From Stichopus chloronotus (lineage: Eukaryota > Echinodermata > Holothuroidea > Aspidochirotida > Stichopodidae), in assembly GCA_021234535.1 (NCBI GenBank), contig CM037843.1, positions 4,606,820-4,670,819 on the forward strand: a stretch of 64,000 nucleotides of DNA. The letters run 5' to 3'. The notes below the pieces were generated by a model. That model did not search any database. It saw nothing but the letters and a program-made list of their open reading frames with translations, and was not told the DNA's origin. Positions 50,901 to 64,000 of the stretch are shown piece after piece; position 1 is the stretch's first letter; each line of letters opens with the position of its first letter. A program made the position numbers and the translations under genes.

Positions 50901-53900
50901 GCTACAGCATTTACAGATTAAATTTCTAGGGATCATGAAGAGGTTCAGAAAAAGTATCAGAAAAGATGTTTTAAGGATCTGCAATTTTGACAATGTATTT
51001 GGTGTCATTATATAATTGACTCATCAATGTGATGAATTGATTTGTTAAGACAGTCAGAAAACTTACCTTCTTAATTACGCATTTGCTTAAGGGCGTGCAT
51101 GACAACCGATATTCCCAGCTGAGTTGTGAAATACAAATATAGAGAAAACCTAGTCAGTTGATGACTAATTGGACCGCATTATTGTTTGCTACCTTACTGA
51201 AATAGAATAACCACCAGGTCATATAAATGACGTAAGGCAACGAGGTGGTAGCAAGATATACCGAACTTAATATATTGTCTTAAGTCCGGTTCACACCGCA
51301 CCGACTATCCACGACCCGGCGAGCCTGACTCGACGTCGCGTCGTACATAATCGTGGCTGTGTGGTCAGCCCTACGACTCCATCGATTTTCATCGGGTAGC
51401 GAGCCGTCGGCCTGATTTAACATGTTCAATCGTAGCTTCATCTCCTGCGACCCGATAAACGGTCGTTTGTAATTTAGCCAATGAGGAAGTAATACACAGT
51501 CACATGACGACGCTGATCGAAATGGGACCTGATCGACAATCACATAACAATCATGTATAACATTCTGAATCCAAGAATAGGGAACGAGATTGTAATTATG
51601 TGGCTAGAGAGACCATGCATGTGCAATCCGACTTTGAAAGGTCACTAGAATAGTAACATTATACAACAAGCCAAGGCGGAAATGTGCAAGGAACTTGTGA
51701 TCAGTTACAGAAGTAAGACAAAACAAGATTTTTTATTGATGGTGTTTACCATGTTTTAACGTGCGACCATGTACACACAAACGTCCTCGCAACAAAATGG
51801 TGTAATTTTGTTATTGGGAGACACGGTTCTCATAAATCATGGGCAAATTGGGAACAATAAAGTTAAAGTTCCTGGCGAATGAATGAGTTCATGAAGTATT
51901 GTAATGATAATCATTATCATCATCAATATCGCTCTCTCGTATGAACTCATCATATTTTCTTGCAATACCTCCAACTTATCAAGGCGTGTGACAATGACTC
52001 GTACCTAACTAAAGGCACATCTTATTTAAAGGACCATCAAGTATATCACACATATAAACGCACTCTCGGTGAACATTAGATAAACTGTGATTGGGCAATT
52101 AGCCCTGAAGGAATCCGAAGGACATTCGTGACAGACAGGCAAAGTTAATATCTTATAAATATTAAAAGCGTGTGTTATAAGTATTTGCATAATGAAGTAG
52201 ATCATGAAAAAAATAATAATGGGAATTTGACTAACCATTTGTGTCGAAAAGTGAAATGAGGCTATATACTTTGCTGGCTGTATACAAACATATCAAAAGC
52301 TTCAATAAACTTGTCTAACAATCTGAGAGGAAATTTGTCAGGTTTCGAGAGTCTATGAAGTTCTCTTAGTTCTCTACCACAGACTTTTGTAGCTGACTAC
52401 ACAACACATGGGATCTTTATCGTTTCTTAATATCTGCGATAAACGGGTAAGTACTAACAAGCAGGTTATTATCCAGGACTTTCGGGAAGTCCATCAGCGG
52501 TTCTCGGAATCCAAGCTCTTGGGAGCAGTGGGTTCTGCCCCTTGTTCGTCATCTCAAAACCTCGAGCGTGAGTGTCCTTTTGTTCAGAATGTAGAACGAA
52601 AATTTAGCAGATTTGTACAGATATGAATTAATAAAAACGACTAGGATGGAAGTGAGAAATGTAGTTATCAAAAGCGAAGTAAAAAACACACAGCATTGAG
52701 ATGCTGATTTTTTTTGAAAATTTGCAGGTGCCCTCTGCCCTGTCTGCCATCAAAAGTGATAAACTAAGCAATACCTAGAGAAGCCCAGGACATTCCTTAG
52801 CACCAGTGTATTTTGGAGTTTCCGCCGATAGTACAATACTGGTCAATTGAAAAAAATCTAACGTGGTTCTGCAACTCACTGTTTACTAAGTCTTAACTTC
52901 TCCAAGATTCATCGGCTCATTTCCATTCGTGAATCCTTAAGGACTGCAATGGTTAATCACAGCAATTTTTGAATTTGCTCATCGATAGAGCTGGACGTGT
53001 CACCAGAATCATCCACTACTGAAATCATAATTAGCAGTATGCATAATATATGTATGCAGCCGACGGCCATCTCCAGAATGCCCAGGCTCCAATATACAGA
53101 TATTATTTTGGACATGATGGTCGATGTTTAAAAGTCGAATTTCCCAGAAATTGGAAATTTTGAAGTCACGGTCCTCACAGAATCGACTGAAGCACTGCAT
53201 GTATTGCTTTCTTTTTGATGTGCCAATCCTTTGACACGAGCAAGTGGTCGGTGGCAGAAGTCCCAGACAAAAGGAGGGGTAAAGGTCAACCTGAGGCCAC
53301 AGAGTGAGATGACGGTGACGGGATGGATTGTCGCCAGCCCCATTTGAGTACCCGCTAATTGTTTAAACTCTGTCTCACCCAACCCCATATGGATGATCTA
53401 CCCCATTTGAGGTCATTGTTTTTCTTTCACTTTTCACCACATCCATGCTGATGAGTGCTTGGCCTGCACTGTATAGGCTACTGCATGTACGTTAACATTA
53501 CTGACCCTCCATGTAACTTGCTTGTGTGTAATGAAAGTGCATTTCGTAATTCTAAGACATGCTCAAAATCAGATTCACGTGATGATTTGTGGCTGGGAAT
53601 AATTCATCTTCAAATGATATGTTGTGTGTAAGTTGTGATTTTACTTACATTCCGCGTTTGATAATTTTAGGGCCTCTCGGACGTCAGCAATGTCAGGCTC
53701 ATGCCGATCGGTGAGCGCGATTGTTCCGGTTAGGCCCGACCGGCGCCGGCGACCGGCCAGTGTGAAAAAGTTCCCCGTCAAATATTTTAGATAAAAGCAA
53801 TCCATTGTCATTTTTCAAAGATTTCCTTTTTTCTTCTCATTGAGAAATTCAGACATGACAACCGTGGGGGAGGGGGCATGTAAAGCCAATAGGGTCTCTG

Positions 53901-54436
53901 TCACCGTTGGTGGCGTTCCGCTTAGTTGTTGGTGCCCCGGCTGTCCTATAGTAAGAGCAACTAAGGGGGTGGGACACTCAGACCAACTGACAGTCCTCCC
54001 CATGCTAAAATCATTGGCACTCTCCCGATCACTGCATGTGAGACAATTAAAGTTGTTACGTGGGCCAACAGCAACTAGAAAAATGAAGAGATATCTAAGA
54101 TTTTTCTCATAATTATTTTGACATAGTAAAACGTTCGTCCTCAGTGCACTACCGTTATCATCTTCATTTTTAAGCCGAACCCACGCGATGAATATTGCAG
54201 TAACTTGCACCATAGTATGACCTTCTGGAATTACACACACACTCCCCTTACCTGTAGGCCCCCTCGCAGATTTCAGAGAACAGCTATCATAAGAAAGAAC
54301 AAAATGTAGCACCATATGTCGAATCTAAGCCCTTCGACACAGGATGCCAAAAATTTCCCCTCCCCTTAACACCTCCAACCCCCTCCCCTTCCGGACAGTG
54401 GTCAAATGAACTACGGTTGACTTTGCATCTCCACCA

Positions 54437-54452
54437 AAAAAGTCGCTACGCC
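54437..54452 (-). repeat. Diverged GGGCGTAGCGAC repeat end
   Basis: Read on the minus strand: GGGCGTAGCGAC, then a T-run, then G-rich sequence. This is the same layout as the repeat end at 2.49 kb. Confidence 0.35.
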
Positions 54453-56733
54453 CTTGACCTAAGAGGAGGATATATACATGCGCGCCAGGCTAAGACCCTT
54501 ACCATGAAACTATCCCATCTGAGCTATTTGGGCTCTACAGTCTGGTAACAAAATCTGGAGATGAATTTGGTGATGAATGTGGGGATAGCTTCAGCTTGTT
54601 TAAACTGCATCATGGGATGCCGTTGTCAAGACGCTTCTGACATCAATCTTGTCTACCCTGCAGCATTCAAAGCAACTTCAGAAGACGTAGTTTAGCTTAA
54701 AACTGTACATGAATTGGCAGTTTGTGCCATGAAATATTGACATGATGCTTCCAATACGACGTCGGCAAGATATTTATGTCCGAAACAATTGCAAAGAGCT
54801 TAACGTTACGTAGGCTAGCCTAACGTTCCTTTTGAAGACTAACGTTACTAAAGACTGAGGCTATCCTGTGAGTATGTAAAGCCTAGCCTAACATGTTATT
54901 AGGCCCGGATTTAATTAAGGTTAAGGGGTCCGCTCCATCCACAGTTTTACGTCATACCATTGTGTTGTTGTCGAGGCCTAGGCCTATGTCAACTAACACT
55001 ACAACAAGCCAAGACCTAAGCTTCCAACAACCTGAATTCATCATAGCCTGTCGACCGAGCTGAAGTGACATCATCACATACCCACAGGCGACCCCTTGTC
55101 GTAACTCGTATGTAGTGTATACACCAAACTTTGCGCTCTGCCAAACTTCACGCACCCCTAAAAAATACGCCCTAAAATGCAGTGACCTAATAGCTGGACA
55201 AGGTTTTGACTACAATGTCTTGAAATGACTTAAAGCAAAGCTGAGACACTGTTGTTAATTTAATCGCCCTTTCCTGGTTAGTCAACTTTATGGTACTGCA
55301 TTTGCATAGGAGAGGTAGGCTAGGCCTAGAGTATCCTATTTGCAGTTTCTGTCGAATATTACAAATTTTCAAATCATGGATTTGACTATTCAATGGAATT
55401 TTCCTGAACATTTTCGTTGCTAGCTTGTTCACAGCTAGCTATTGGCTAGCTGCCTTTAGGCACAGCATTTGTTTAAAAGGACGCTCTTCATGTAATGATT
55501 GTCATTCTAATGTTAGTAAGGTGTGTGAAGTTTGGCAGGTTTACATTGTATTGTTAACTCAAGTAAATCTTGGTAAAAAATAACTTATTTCAAGGTACAA
55601 TCGATAGTAGGCCTAGGCCTATGTTGGATCAAATTACTAGTAAAATTGAATTTTAGACTTGCAAAAACAAGATAATTAGATTTGGAGGGATTTTGAATTT
55701 CCAGCAGCTAGGAATTCAAAGGTTTTTACGTTAGATGCACGAAGTTTTGTACATCCATGCTAATAGATGTATCTTGAGTTGATCAGTACTTTGAGTGGAT
55801 CAATGCATTCTAAATTTCAGTGAAGCTGTTTGGATGCAAAGGTATTCACTGTCCTACATGTCCTACTAACACTGAGAAAATCCTTTCAAGTTAATCTCAT
55901 AAGTACCCAACAATGGGTTACCAACAGTTTATCAGAGCATATAATTGTTAAGGTACAGATAGATAAACTGTAAGGTTAAGTTTAATAAACTAAACATAGT
56001 TTTGAATTTTCTTGCTAAGAATGACGAAGTGCTGTAAACATGATGTTTGCAGCTACAAATTTTAGGGGGCACAAGGTAGGCCTATTTGCTAAATAGTAAT
56101 GTGGCTTCCATGACACATGTAACAATTACTCACAGTCTCTAACAGCACAAATTAACAGCACAGACTTATGTATTTGATCCAACAATGTCAGGTGTAGAAT
56201 TTCTTTTTCTCTTTCCTTATAATTAATAGAATAGTTAATTCATAATTTTTTCGGGCAAAAGAATACATTTTCAATCAAAGAAATTTAATTCAATCTTTTA
56301 AAGCCTCCTGATCATTCATGGTCACATGATTTGATGTGTGCTCATGGGCTGTGGCCTAAAATATTTTGTCTAACAGAATGTTTATGGGTTTTTACCAGTT
56401 TTGACCGGTTTAAACCTAGTTTTGACCACTTTTATACCAACCCTGCTTTGACAAGCAATGACTCCACTCTGCTTTTGGAGTTTGAGGCAGCAATGACCCA
56501 ATTTAATACTGAATGCCAAAGTTGTCATAATCACGTGTAGTCACATACTGTACAAAATGCCTGCATTTGCACGTTATATACTGCTGCTGCAATAATCAGG
56601 TCAACCAATCAAGTATGTTTGGGGCACTAATTGCTAGACTTAGGAAGAACCAAACTTGGTTGTTGACTCTTGAGGTTGATTTTCATAATTCATCTCCTCT
56701 ATTTTTGAACAGGTCTTCCTTGTGGCAAACTAA

Positions 56734-59700
56734 ATGGATTCCTCCTCAGTGAAATCTCATTATTTAAGGCAAAGGGATACGACAGCTTTACCATCTGACA
56801 ATACAGTGGCCCCCTCCGGTGAATATGAAGGAGATCCGTATCTCTATCCGAGCGAGCCGAATAATGACCGTACTGCAAAGAGTGCCCCGGCAGCTATCCA
56901 CGTGCCCTTGAATGACGGGATCACTGGCCCCCCACCGACTCGAGCATCCCCAAAGGGAGACCTCCATTCCCCAAAAGAGGAAACGAATCCACGGAAGACT
57001 GTGAAATTCAGTTCCTCGCCAGATTACATCCAACCTAGCAGTGCAGCTCAGCGAAAGGGGCTGGACCTCAAATCAAGACTTTATGATAGGCCCCAAGATG
57101 CTCAAGTATTCAGGATGATGAGACCGTCTTCTTCATCCAGTGTGACCAGTATTAGAACAAAGCAGGTTGGTCATATGTCAAATTAGTCAAACTAAAGAAA
57201 ACATACATTTCTTGCAGTTAAAGGGGAACTCCAGTTAAGGAACATGTCTTCTGACTTATTTAAGCCATATCAAACCATTTTCATTCATATTCTTGACGGT
57301 TTGAAATGTGGGCAACATGGTATGTTCAAACTTCCCGCCCCACAAAGTTTCTAACACTATGCTTGTATATGAAGGGCTCGGCCATTGTGATGTAATTGAC
57401 TGTGATCTCTGTGGCTTGTGACGTAGTCGACGACCAACCATGATGCTTTTCTCATATATGCATAGATACATAAAATGAAAAGTCAGTGAGGTCCAGATAT
57501 ATTTCAGTGGTGTCTTGACATGTGCCATTTAATATTGGACTGAAAATTCTTCAAAATATTAAAGGATGACAGAGTGATAGAGAGAATGCTTTAATTCTCA
57601 TGGTAGGTATCAAGATCAAGTGTTTGCAACCATATTCCACTTGTTTCCCATGAAAGGAGAGGGGGAATCATTGGCATTACAGTTAGAACACTAGACTCAG
57701 GCCTGTGTTTAACTGGAGTGGGGGGGGGGGGGACATTTGGGTGCAGGTCACCCTGCTGCTTGACTTGGCCCCTATGTATATCCAGGGAAAAATTATGCTT
57801 TGCCTCCCCCAAAAAAGCCATTCAAAATTGTGGTTATGCAAAAGAAGTTCTACAGTCAGAACTGTAGTGTTGTAACTTGTTCCCTCTGCCAGGAACATAC
57901 TTTCTGCAATGTCCCGATATTGAAATATCACAATGATTAATGTCACATCATGGGTGAATCCACTGGATTGCAACTTGTTGATCTCTTGAAGAAGATTATA
58001 TTTCATACCAATTCGCAGAATTCTGTCCTTCCTCCAATTCCGAGACCTCCAGATGGTCCCAGGGTGAGCACATTAAGGACGACAATGTTCAAGAAAGATT
58101 ATCAAAGGACTCAAACTGAAACGACAGAGCAGCAAGTCAGACAAGGTGGAGATGAAACAGTCAGTGTAAGTCTTCCCAAAAGGTGCAAGATGATTTCATT
58201 TTACAAAATATTTTCAATACTTATGTCAAAATTGATGTTATTTATTATGTCAGGAATCGAATAGACAATAGCTGTACTGTACTTACAATTGACAGCTCTG
58301 GATGCAGCCAACAAAATCCTTGGCCTTTCTGTGAATTGTGCTTAAATCTGATTAAGCCAAACCTAGACATCTTTCTCATTGTTAAATTTTTTATGACGAC
58401 TCTGTGGGTAAGAGTATTCAGTCTTAAATATGAGTACACCCCTGGACTCCCCCCAAGACTCCAAGGCAGTTCTCTGAATTCCATCCAATGAAGGCTTGAC
58501 AAAGGTGCTGGTGCCTTAGACACTAGGGTAAGACTCACCTTTTAAAATCCTGGCTAAGGCTCTACTAGCACTCTGCAAAAATCTGTATTCATTTATGATG
58601 GGGTGTCACTGTAGGCCTTTCAATGGCAAGTGAATGTTCATTGTCTATCTTGTAGAAAAATAAAGTCTTTTGTCAAAAAATGTCAAGTTGCACATCCTCT
58701 TTACCATCGTGCAGCATTCACCTTTCAGATCCGAGGAAAAGAAAGATTGTGCAATGTTAAGAAAACTTTCTGGGATCAAGTTGTCAAGTCATCATTTGTG
58801 TTGTTGATGAAAGTTAGAGATCTGCTTCTACGAACTAGAGCATCAATGAGAAATTCCCTTTTTAAATTTTGTGTGCTTTACTAGCTCACCATGTTAGGTT
58901 TCCTCTCCAGTATTAGTAAAGATGCGAAAGTTTGTGCTTGGACCACTGATCAGACAATTGTTTGAATTTACTGAGGTACGCTTGTCAAGCACAGCTCCAG
59001 GAGTTTGGAAAGAGGGGGGTGGCACGCATTTTTGACTGATGGCAGATCAGCAAGTGCTGAATGTACGAAGCCATGGCGTCTGGTCTAGAGGACTTTCCAC
59101 CAAGAAAATTGGAAATCAGATGTTCCTATATGCAATTTACAAGGATCTGGGAAGCATATTCTCCATATTTGTTCATTTAGTAAAAGAAATTGGTCATTGA
59201 AAAAAGGGGGGCATGTGCCGGACATGCCCACTTCTGGATCCATGCCTGCTTGTGGATCCCAATTTGCACTCAAAGAAGAATACCCTCTCCTTTCAATACG
59301 ATAGGCCACAAGAGGGAGCTGATGTTTCTGATCAAGAAATTCATCGGAGATTGTCAGGTCCACAGATAGATGGAGTTGCTGCTCCGGAAGATAACAAATC
59401 CAAAGATGAAGAAGAAATGTCTGTTGTCTTGAATGGAGATGATGAGGCCACTGTTGCCCCCGTCTCTCCTCTCATGCAAGCCATGAGGAACGAGGTGACC
59501 CCAGATCCTTCCATCACATCGGAGACGAGTGAAGCACCAGTCACTACCACCCCTAGTGGGTCTCGCAAGATGGACCCCAGAATAGTCCTGGTTTACACCA
59601 GCACCAACAAATTTGATGACGTGGGTAAGCTGTTATTCCTTACCGCCAGGAGCCCCCACATATCCATCTAAGTTAGCCATCCCATATGTTAGATAATTGT

Positions 59701-62700
59701 GACCAGTATTACAGTGTTCATGTTGGCATTCAGTGGGCACTGCAATTTAATTTGCATCTGTTTGAGACTTTGACACTGCTATGTAAAGTCACTGGACCAT
59801 GTCAAACATACAGCACATCCTGCAGTGGAGTTTGCCCATGTGAGTCATTGGCTCCTTAAAGATCTCTCAGATAACAGGATGTGAAACGTTTTCTCTTATT
59901 ACAGTTATTTCTTGTCACAGATTCATAACCAAGACCTGTGGTATTAACCAAAATGTGTAACTTGGGTGTTCTTGCTTTTAGATGTGTTTTGATGAAAGGT
60001 GGCCATATTTTCCACACAAAAGAAATGATAAAAAAGTGAAAAATGTGCAAACTTGGAGTAAGCTTTGTGACCAGATTTAATCATTTAAAAATTGCTAGAT
60101 TGCAAAAATTTCAAACTGTTCAGCATGCTCACTTGTTTTGTCTCTAACCATCGCTGTATCGCTGGAGTCTTGAAGCTTTTTCTTTTTGTAGGTTTTAAGA
60201 TTTTTTATTACTATTTTTAAAGCCAAGATGTAACTGTACTGTAGAGAAATTGTTAGCATTGATTTCTTTGCTCATCTGTTCCTAGTGCCAGCTGTCGATA
60301 GCATCACATATCACATCAGAAAAATGAGACAGAAGATCGGGTTAGTGGTCGAGCTTCCTCGCCACGGACCGGGGGTGAAGGAAGAAATGACTGGAATTGA
60401 AGAACGGCTGTTGGAGCCAAGCCGGGTAAAAACTAGAATGCTTTCCTTTGTTTTCTCATTCCTTTTGGTGTTGTTCTTTTTTTTTGCAATGTAGTGGTAA
60501 AGCTCTATATGGGGATGTATATGTGTGTTTATGAGTGACATCAACTGCTTTTTGGCAAATTACTTGTGGACACTATATTGTCAAAAGGGGATTGAAAGAG
60601 ACATTACGTATGTGGAAGGTAGTGTAGGTGTTCCATGCTGATTGTAAAAACTATTTTGTGCTTGGTGGAGGTGAAAGCCTCATGTTGTCTTCACCAGAGA
60701 TCATCTCGCACAACCTTGTAGACATGAAATCTTGGTTAGGAAACCCTAGCGAGTTCCCATTCATGGCATGTTGGTGAACGTCTTTGAGCTCTGCCAAAGG
60801 CCCTAAATGGAGGTCAAAGATCATTAGCTGTAAAATTGTAAACACCTTGTTTGCATGATGTCTCAAGCTATGGAGGTTTTACAATCTCATACATTTAGTG
60901 TATTGATAACTCTTGCTGAGCACAAGAACTTTATTGCAGTCACAATAAGTTTGTAGTTGTCATTGTTACAGACAAAAAAGTACTCATGATATTTTCTTTC
61001 TCACTGAAATTGGAAGGTAGCCCAAGCACCCCCCCTATCTCTGCATCTTAAAAAAGTGTAACTTCACCTCTTCATTTGGGAAAGTTACCTGTCGAGTAAA
61101 CCAGTTTCATAGTGCTGCCACTTTTAAAAGAAAATATTTTGTTATGAGGGTCTCATTCAAAATAATAACTTCATCCTTAAAAATGTCCGCCAGTGGCCTA
61201 TAAGTTGACATCACTATTGTATCATAATTTTTGTAGATTTGTACTTCAGAAAAAAATTTGTACTTCTGAAAAAAGTCCAGAAATTCCCCCTCGCTTGTTA
61301 CATATTCCATTTTAATAGATAACAGTCCAACATATTCATAGCCTTTCACCTTTGTCATCGTGAAACAATTACAATTTTTTGCCTCTTTTTTTTTTAATGA
61401 TACCAGTGTGTTGTCAAGTGAAAATAAACCAACAAGGAATTGTAAAGGGGATCTTGATTGTTACTTTTTGTTAATCTTCTTTTTGCTGCGATCGTAGAAA
61501 GGAAATATGGCAGCTGATGCGAAAGGCAAGAAGGTATTTTTACCAAATCACATTTCTGCCTCTTTGCTTCAATTCTTCTGGACCTTTCTGACCTCTAATC
61601 CTTCTGGCCTTCTCGTCTCTGTTAAAAAAAAAAAAAAAAAATCAGTTTGTGTCTTTTCCTCTCGCTTCATTGTTAGTTTCATTAATCTCTTCTCCGTAAA
61701 GTTAAGATCACATTTCTTTCCTCCTCTGTCGTCACCCTCGAATTACACATTGTACATGAGAAGGTCAAAATATAGGAAAAACAAAGAGAAGAAAGTCAAA
61801 CCAACCCTGTTTTGTATTTCACCAGTTTATGCAAAGTCTTTCATACTGTGACAAATTTTGGGCTAAAACCTGTTAAGAATCCCTTTGGTTTTTTAACAGT
61901 CCCATATATTCTGGATTTCCTTATCCTTTTAAAGGACGTTTCAAGCAAGTTATTTGGTGGACTTCTTCTGCAATATTTTCCGATTGGAAATTTGCAGAAA
62001 TTTGTTGTAAACAGCAGTCAAAAAGGAGATAACCACTTACATTTATCTTTCTAAATTCTGTGATTTGTGCCTCCCAGAACCTCTAGTGCATGGATAGCAA
62101 AAGTCAGCTTTGTCCTTCCCTGTCCAGTTGGATAGCACAGGATGTCTGTCATTCCTTCTCTTTAGGAAATGCATTCAAGAATTACTTTCCTTGACTGGTT
62201 TTAGTTTCTGCACGAAACCCAACTGCAGCTGTACATGTAATGCTCCTCATATATCCAGGGTGTGAAGGATTGCACAGTCATCACTCAGAAGCATGGTTCT
62301 TTTTTTGTTACTCTTTGAGTCTATGGCAAGTCAATTGTTGATTAAAATGTGATCAAAACAGGAATTTGTGTAGCAGATTTTATGTAGCATTGTCACCTTG
62401 TAAACTCATTAGCTATTACCGTGCGGGTAATGTTTTCGTGCATATCATGAAATGAAAAGTAATAAGAATCTGTGTTATAGTCATTAAAAGATTGCAAAAG
62501 GTCAATACACTGAAAGTCTGTAGTGGAACATGTAGTCTACAGGCATTCAAGGGTGTCCATTTTGTTGATACCATTAAATGCTTGTATTAACACTAGCTTT
62601 ACAGTGCAGCACCTTTCAGAATGTTTTCTCTTTTCGGTATTTTTATTACATTCCTCTAATCATCAAATATTACAGTATTTCTCTGTTTTCTGTGAAAATA

Positions 62701-63876
62701 GTTCAGACCATAATTTGCCAAGCAGGGCTAGGTCCATGCATGGTCCACTCATTGGACTAAGCAACTACTCATGGTGAATGACTTCATGCACACCCCTCCC
62801 AACCAATCCACTGAGTCATTTTTATGGATGACTTGCAGTACCCATTTCCAGCTCAGTTTTGTCGATGGTTGTGATGTTTATACCTTGCTTTCAATCATGA
62901 ATATTCATAAAGTTGACTTTCCGTTTCACCAAACTACTACTAAATTTTCACATCTGGCCATTGGTCGACTGTCTTCTTCCAAATATGTGGTTGTCCATCC
63001 AGCTGATATGTGTAGTATGTTTTTATTTGTTTTGCTATTATGTAAGTGTACACTATGCAAAGTTTAGTTTTGTAGGAGGTGAATTTGTATCTTCATAATA
63101 ACTCTCCAGCACCTAATATGTTGAATATTCTTGGGGGTGGTGTTCATAGAAAATGTTCATTTTGTTTTGTGCTTTATAAATGTACGTGTGTGAGTCCAGG
63201 TCCCAGGACTGGGGGGATTGTGACATAGTTCCCAATCAAAAGTGGGTGACATTTGGTTTTTAATGTTGGGGAACCCTACTCCATTTTCCTCCTTTTTTCA
63301 TGGTGTAAAAACTCTGCAAAGTTTTGTTTTGATGTCAAAAATGTAAGTTGTTCTTGAAGCTGTTTTAGCATTAAGTCTTCAGTGAGTAATTATGACAACT
63401 GCAGTGTTTACAGGATTAATTGATGAAAATCCATCTAACAAAATCCATCTGCCCAAACTTTTCTTCATGTAGTTGGTGGAGTCTATGTTAAATTCTCTAG
63501 GGATCCATATCTGATATTAAATATCTCCAAAATAAAGCCAGTACAGCACTGAACTTGCAATTAATTATGTGTCAAAAATGTCAAACTAAATGACTAACAT
63601 GAAGTTTTCTACGAAGATATTCCTTAGATCCTGATAAGCAAGGATAACAGCACTGATGATTTTAGAATGCTCAGAGAAATTTATTTAATCCTTCCTTTGG
63701 CTTTAAAGAAACACATCAACCAGTTTGAGGACTCCGGTCAGTTTTTGTATGCCTTGCCTCGGGATCGATTTAATCCTCGAGCTCGATACAACCCATATGA
63801 CCTTCAGGTAGTTTCTGCCCAGAAAGCCAAGGAAGCAATCTGCTACTTCACAGCCAGCGCTCATTCTGTCACTTTG
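56734..63876 (+). CDS. Axonemal dynein heavy chain-like gene, 5' part (411 codons seen)
   Basis: Six phase-compatible exons: 56734-57165, 58019-58165, 59315-59624, 60286-60425, 61498-61533 (12 codons), 63709-63876. All are followed by GT donors (GTAAGT or similar); the gene continues past the window. Residues 1 to about 290 are low-complexity and probably disordered (Ser/Pro/Thr-rich, SSSSSVTSIR; acidic KDEEE). A more ordered part begins near MDPRIVLVYTSTNKFDDV and DSITYHIRKMRQKIG. The last exon encodes FLYALPRDRFNPRARYNPYD then LQVVSAQKAKEAICYFTASA, which resembles the conserved 'FLY.xP..Y..YxLxVVS....YFTxSxxxVT' segment in the tail of axonemal inner-arm dynein heavy chains (DNAH6/DNAH14-type). 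The product would be the N-terminal tail of a ciliary/flagellar motor. The start is the first ATG of the exon. Exon 3 and exon 6 acceptors are the least certain. Family call moderate; subtype not resolved. Confidence 0.6.
60770..60900 (+). repeat. AGGTCA/ATGTCTCAAG repeat, single unit
   Basis: GGAGGTCAAAGATCATTAGC, TGTAAAATTGTAAACACCTT, GATGTCTCAAG and CAATCTCATACATTTAGTGT follow the same order as the arrays at 36.4 and 47.1 kb. It lies in intron 4 of the dynein-like gene. Confidence 0.6.
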
Positions 63877-64000
63877 GTAAGTTGCAAGTCATGATTTTAT
63901 TGTGCATTAGTTTGGGATACAGTATGTATTCCCTTTGTTGGCATTGCTTGTTCAAGCCTATTAGAGACTCATGCAGATTGGACCCGACTTTCCAAGTCGG

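Larger units (their letters stand above)
50534..56733. other. Intergenic stretch between P450 copy C and the dynein-like gene
   Basis: No recognisable gene. It contains GC-richer islands at about 51280-51500 (starts TTAAGTCCGGTTCACACCGC) and 53715-53775 (palindrome-rich CCGGCGCCGG followed by CCAGTGTGAAAAAG). Both have the look of termini of foldback/MITE-type repeats, but no complete element could be delimited. A minus-strand open frame of 166 codons at 53815-54315 has no recognisable domain. The promoter and 5'UTR of the dynein-like gene probably lie near the 3' end. Confidence 0.5.

Noticed and set aside
51280..51500. GC-richer block starting TTAAGTCCGGTTCACACCGC as a complete transposon
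   Set aside because: The start resembles a MITE end, but I could not find the matching inverted terminus or a target duplication, so no element boundaries can be supported.
53815..54315. Antisense 166-codon open frame
   Set aside because: No recognisable domain, no exon context and odd low-complexity composition (Thr/Pro-rich end); treated as a chance frame.
57215..57245. TTAAAGGGGAACTCCAG near 57.22 kb as a second TTAA MITE
   Set aside because: It starts like the 37.5-kb element but diverges after about nine bases, and no matching inverted end with TTAA was found downstream.
1..64000. CRISPR arrays, operons, rRNA or tRNA genes
   Set aside because: No regularly spaced identical repeats with unique spacers, no bacterial-type gene packing and no recognisable rRNA or tRNA sequence; the split genes show this is animal nuclear DNA.

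Overview
The window is animal nuclear DNA. It is AT-rich and intron-dense, with short exons (36-432 nt) bounded by GT...AG sites and introns of 0.2-3.5 kb. It also carries many degenerate dispersed repeats, homopolymeric G/C runs and frequent 'taggcctat'-type words. This texture suggests a marine deuterostome invertebrate, most likely an echinoderm (for example a sea cucumber) or a hemichordate. That is inference from texture and gene content; no taxonomic marker gene is present. All recognised genes are on the + strand.

Region by region: 1-6.36 kb holds no gene I can support, only repeats. From 6.36 to 50.5 kb there is a tandem array of three paralogous microsomal cytochrome P450 genes resembling CYP46A (cholesterol 24-hydroxylase). 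Copy A (about 6.4-10.8 kb) keeps coding exons 1-5, 9 and 10 but has lost exons 6-8 and 11-13, so it is a pseudogene. Copy B (14.4-26.8 kb) and copy C (35.7-50.5 kb) each assemble into 13 coding exons with matching phases. Each gives an intact 506-residue protein with membrane anchor, WxxxR, I-helix AGQETT, ExxR, PERF and FSLGPRVCIG haem motifs. Between and inside them lie dispersed repeats, a 359-bp TTAA-flanked MITE-like element whose empty site is also in this window, and a decayed duplicate of the haem-binding exon. From 50.5 to 56.7 kb no gene was recognised. From 56.7 kb to beyond the window end is the 5' part of another gene: six phase-compatible exons encoding a disordered N-terminus followed by a segment resembling the tail of axonemal dynein heavy chains.

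The two intact P450s probably share a sterol or lipid mono-oxygenase role at the endoplasmic reticulum. The dynein-like gene is unrelated to them in function. I found no operon, CRISPR array, rRNA, tRNA or clearly new biological system. The most interesting material is the evolutionary mechanics of the P450 array (deletion, exon duplication, probable gene conversion) and the repeat families. All exon joins were worked out by eye from phase and paralogue comparison and have no transcript support.
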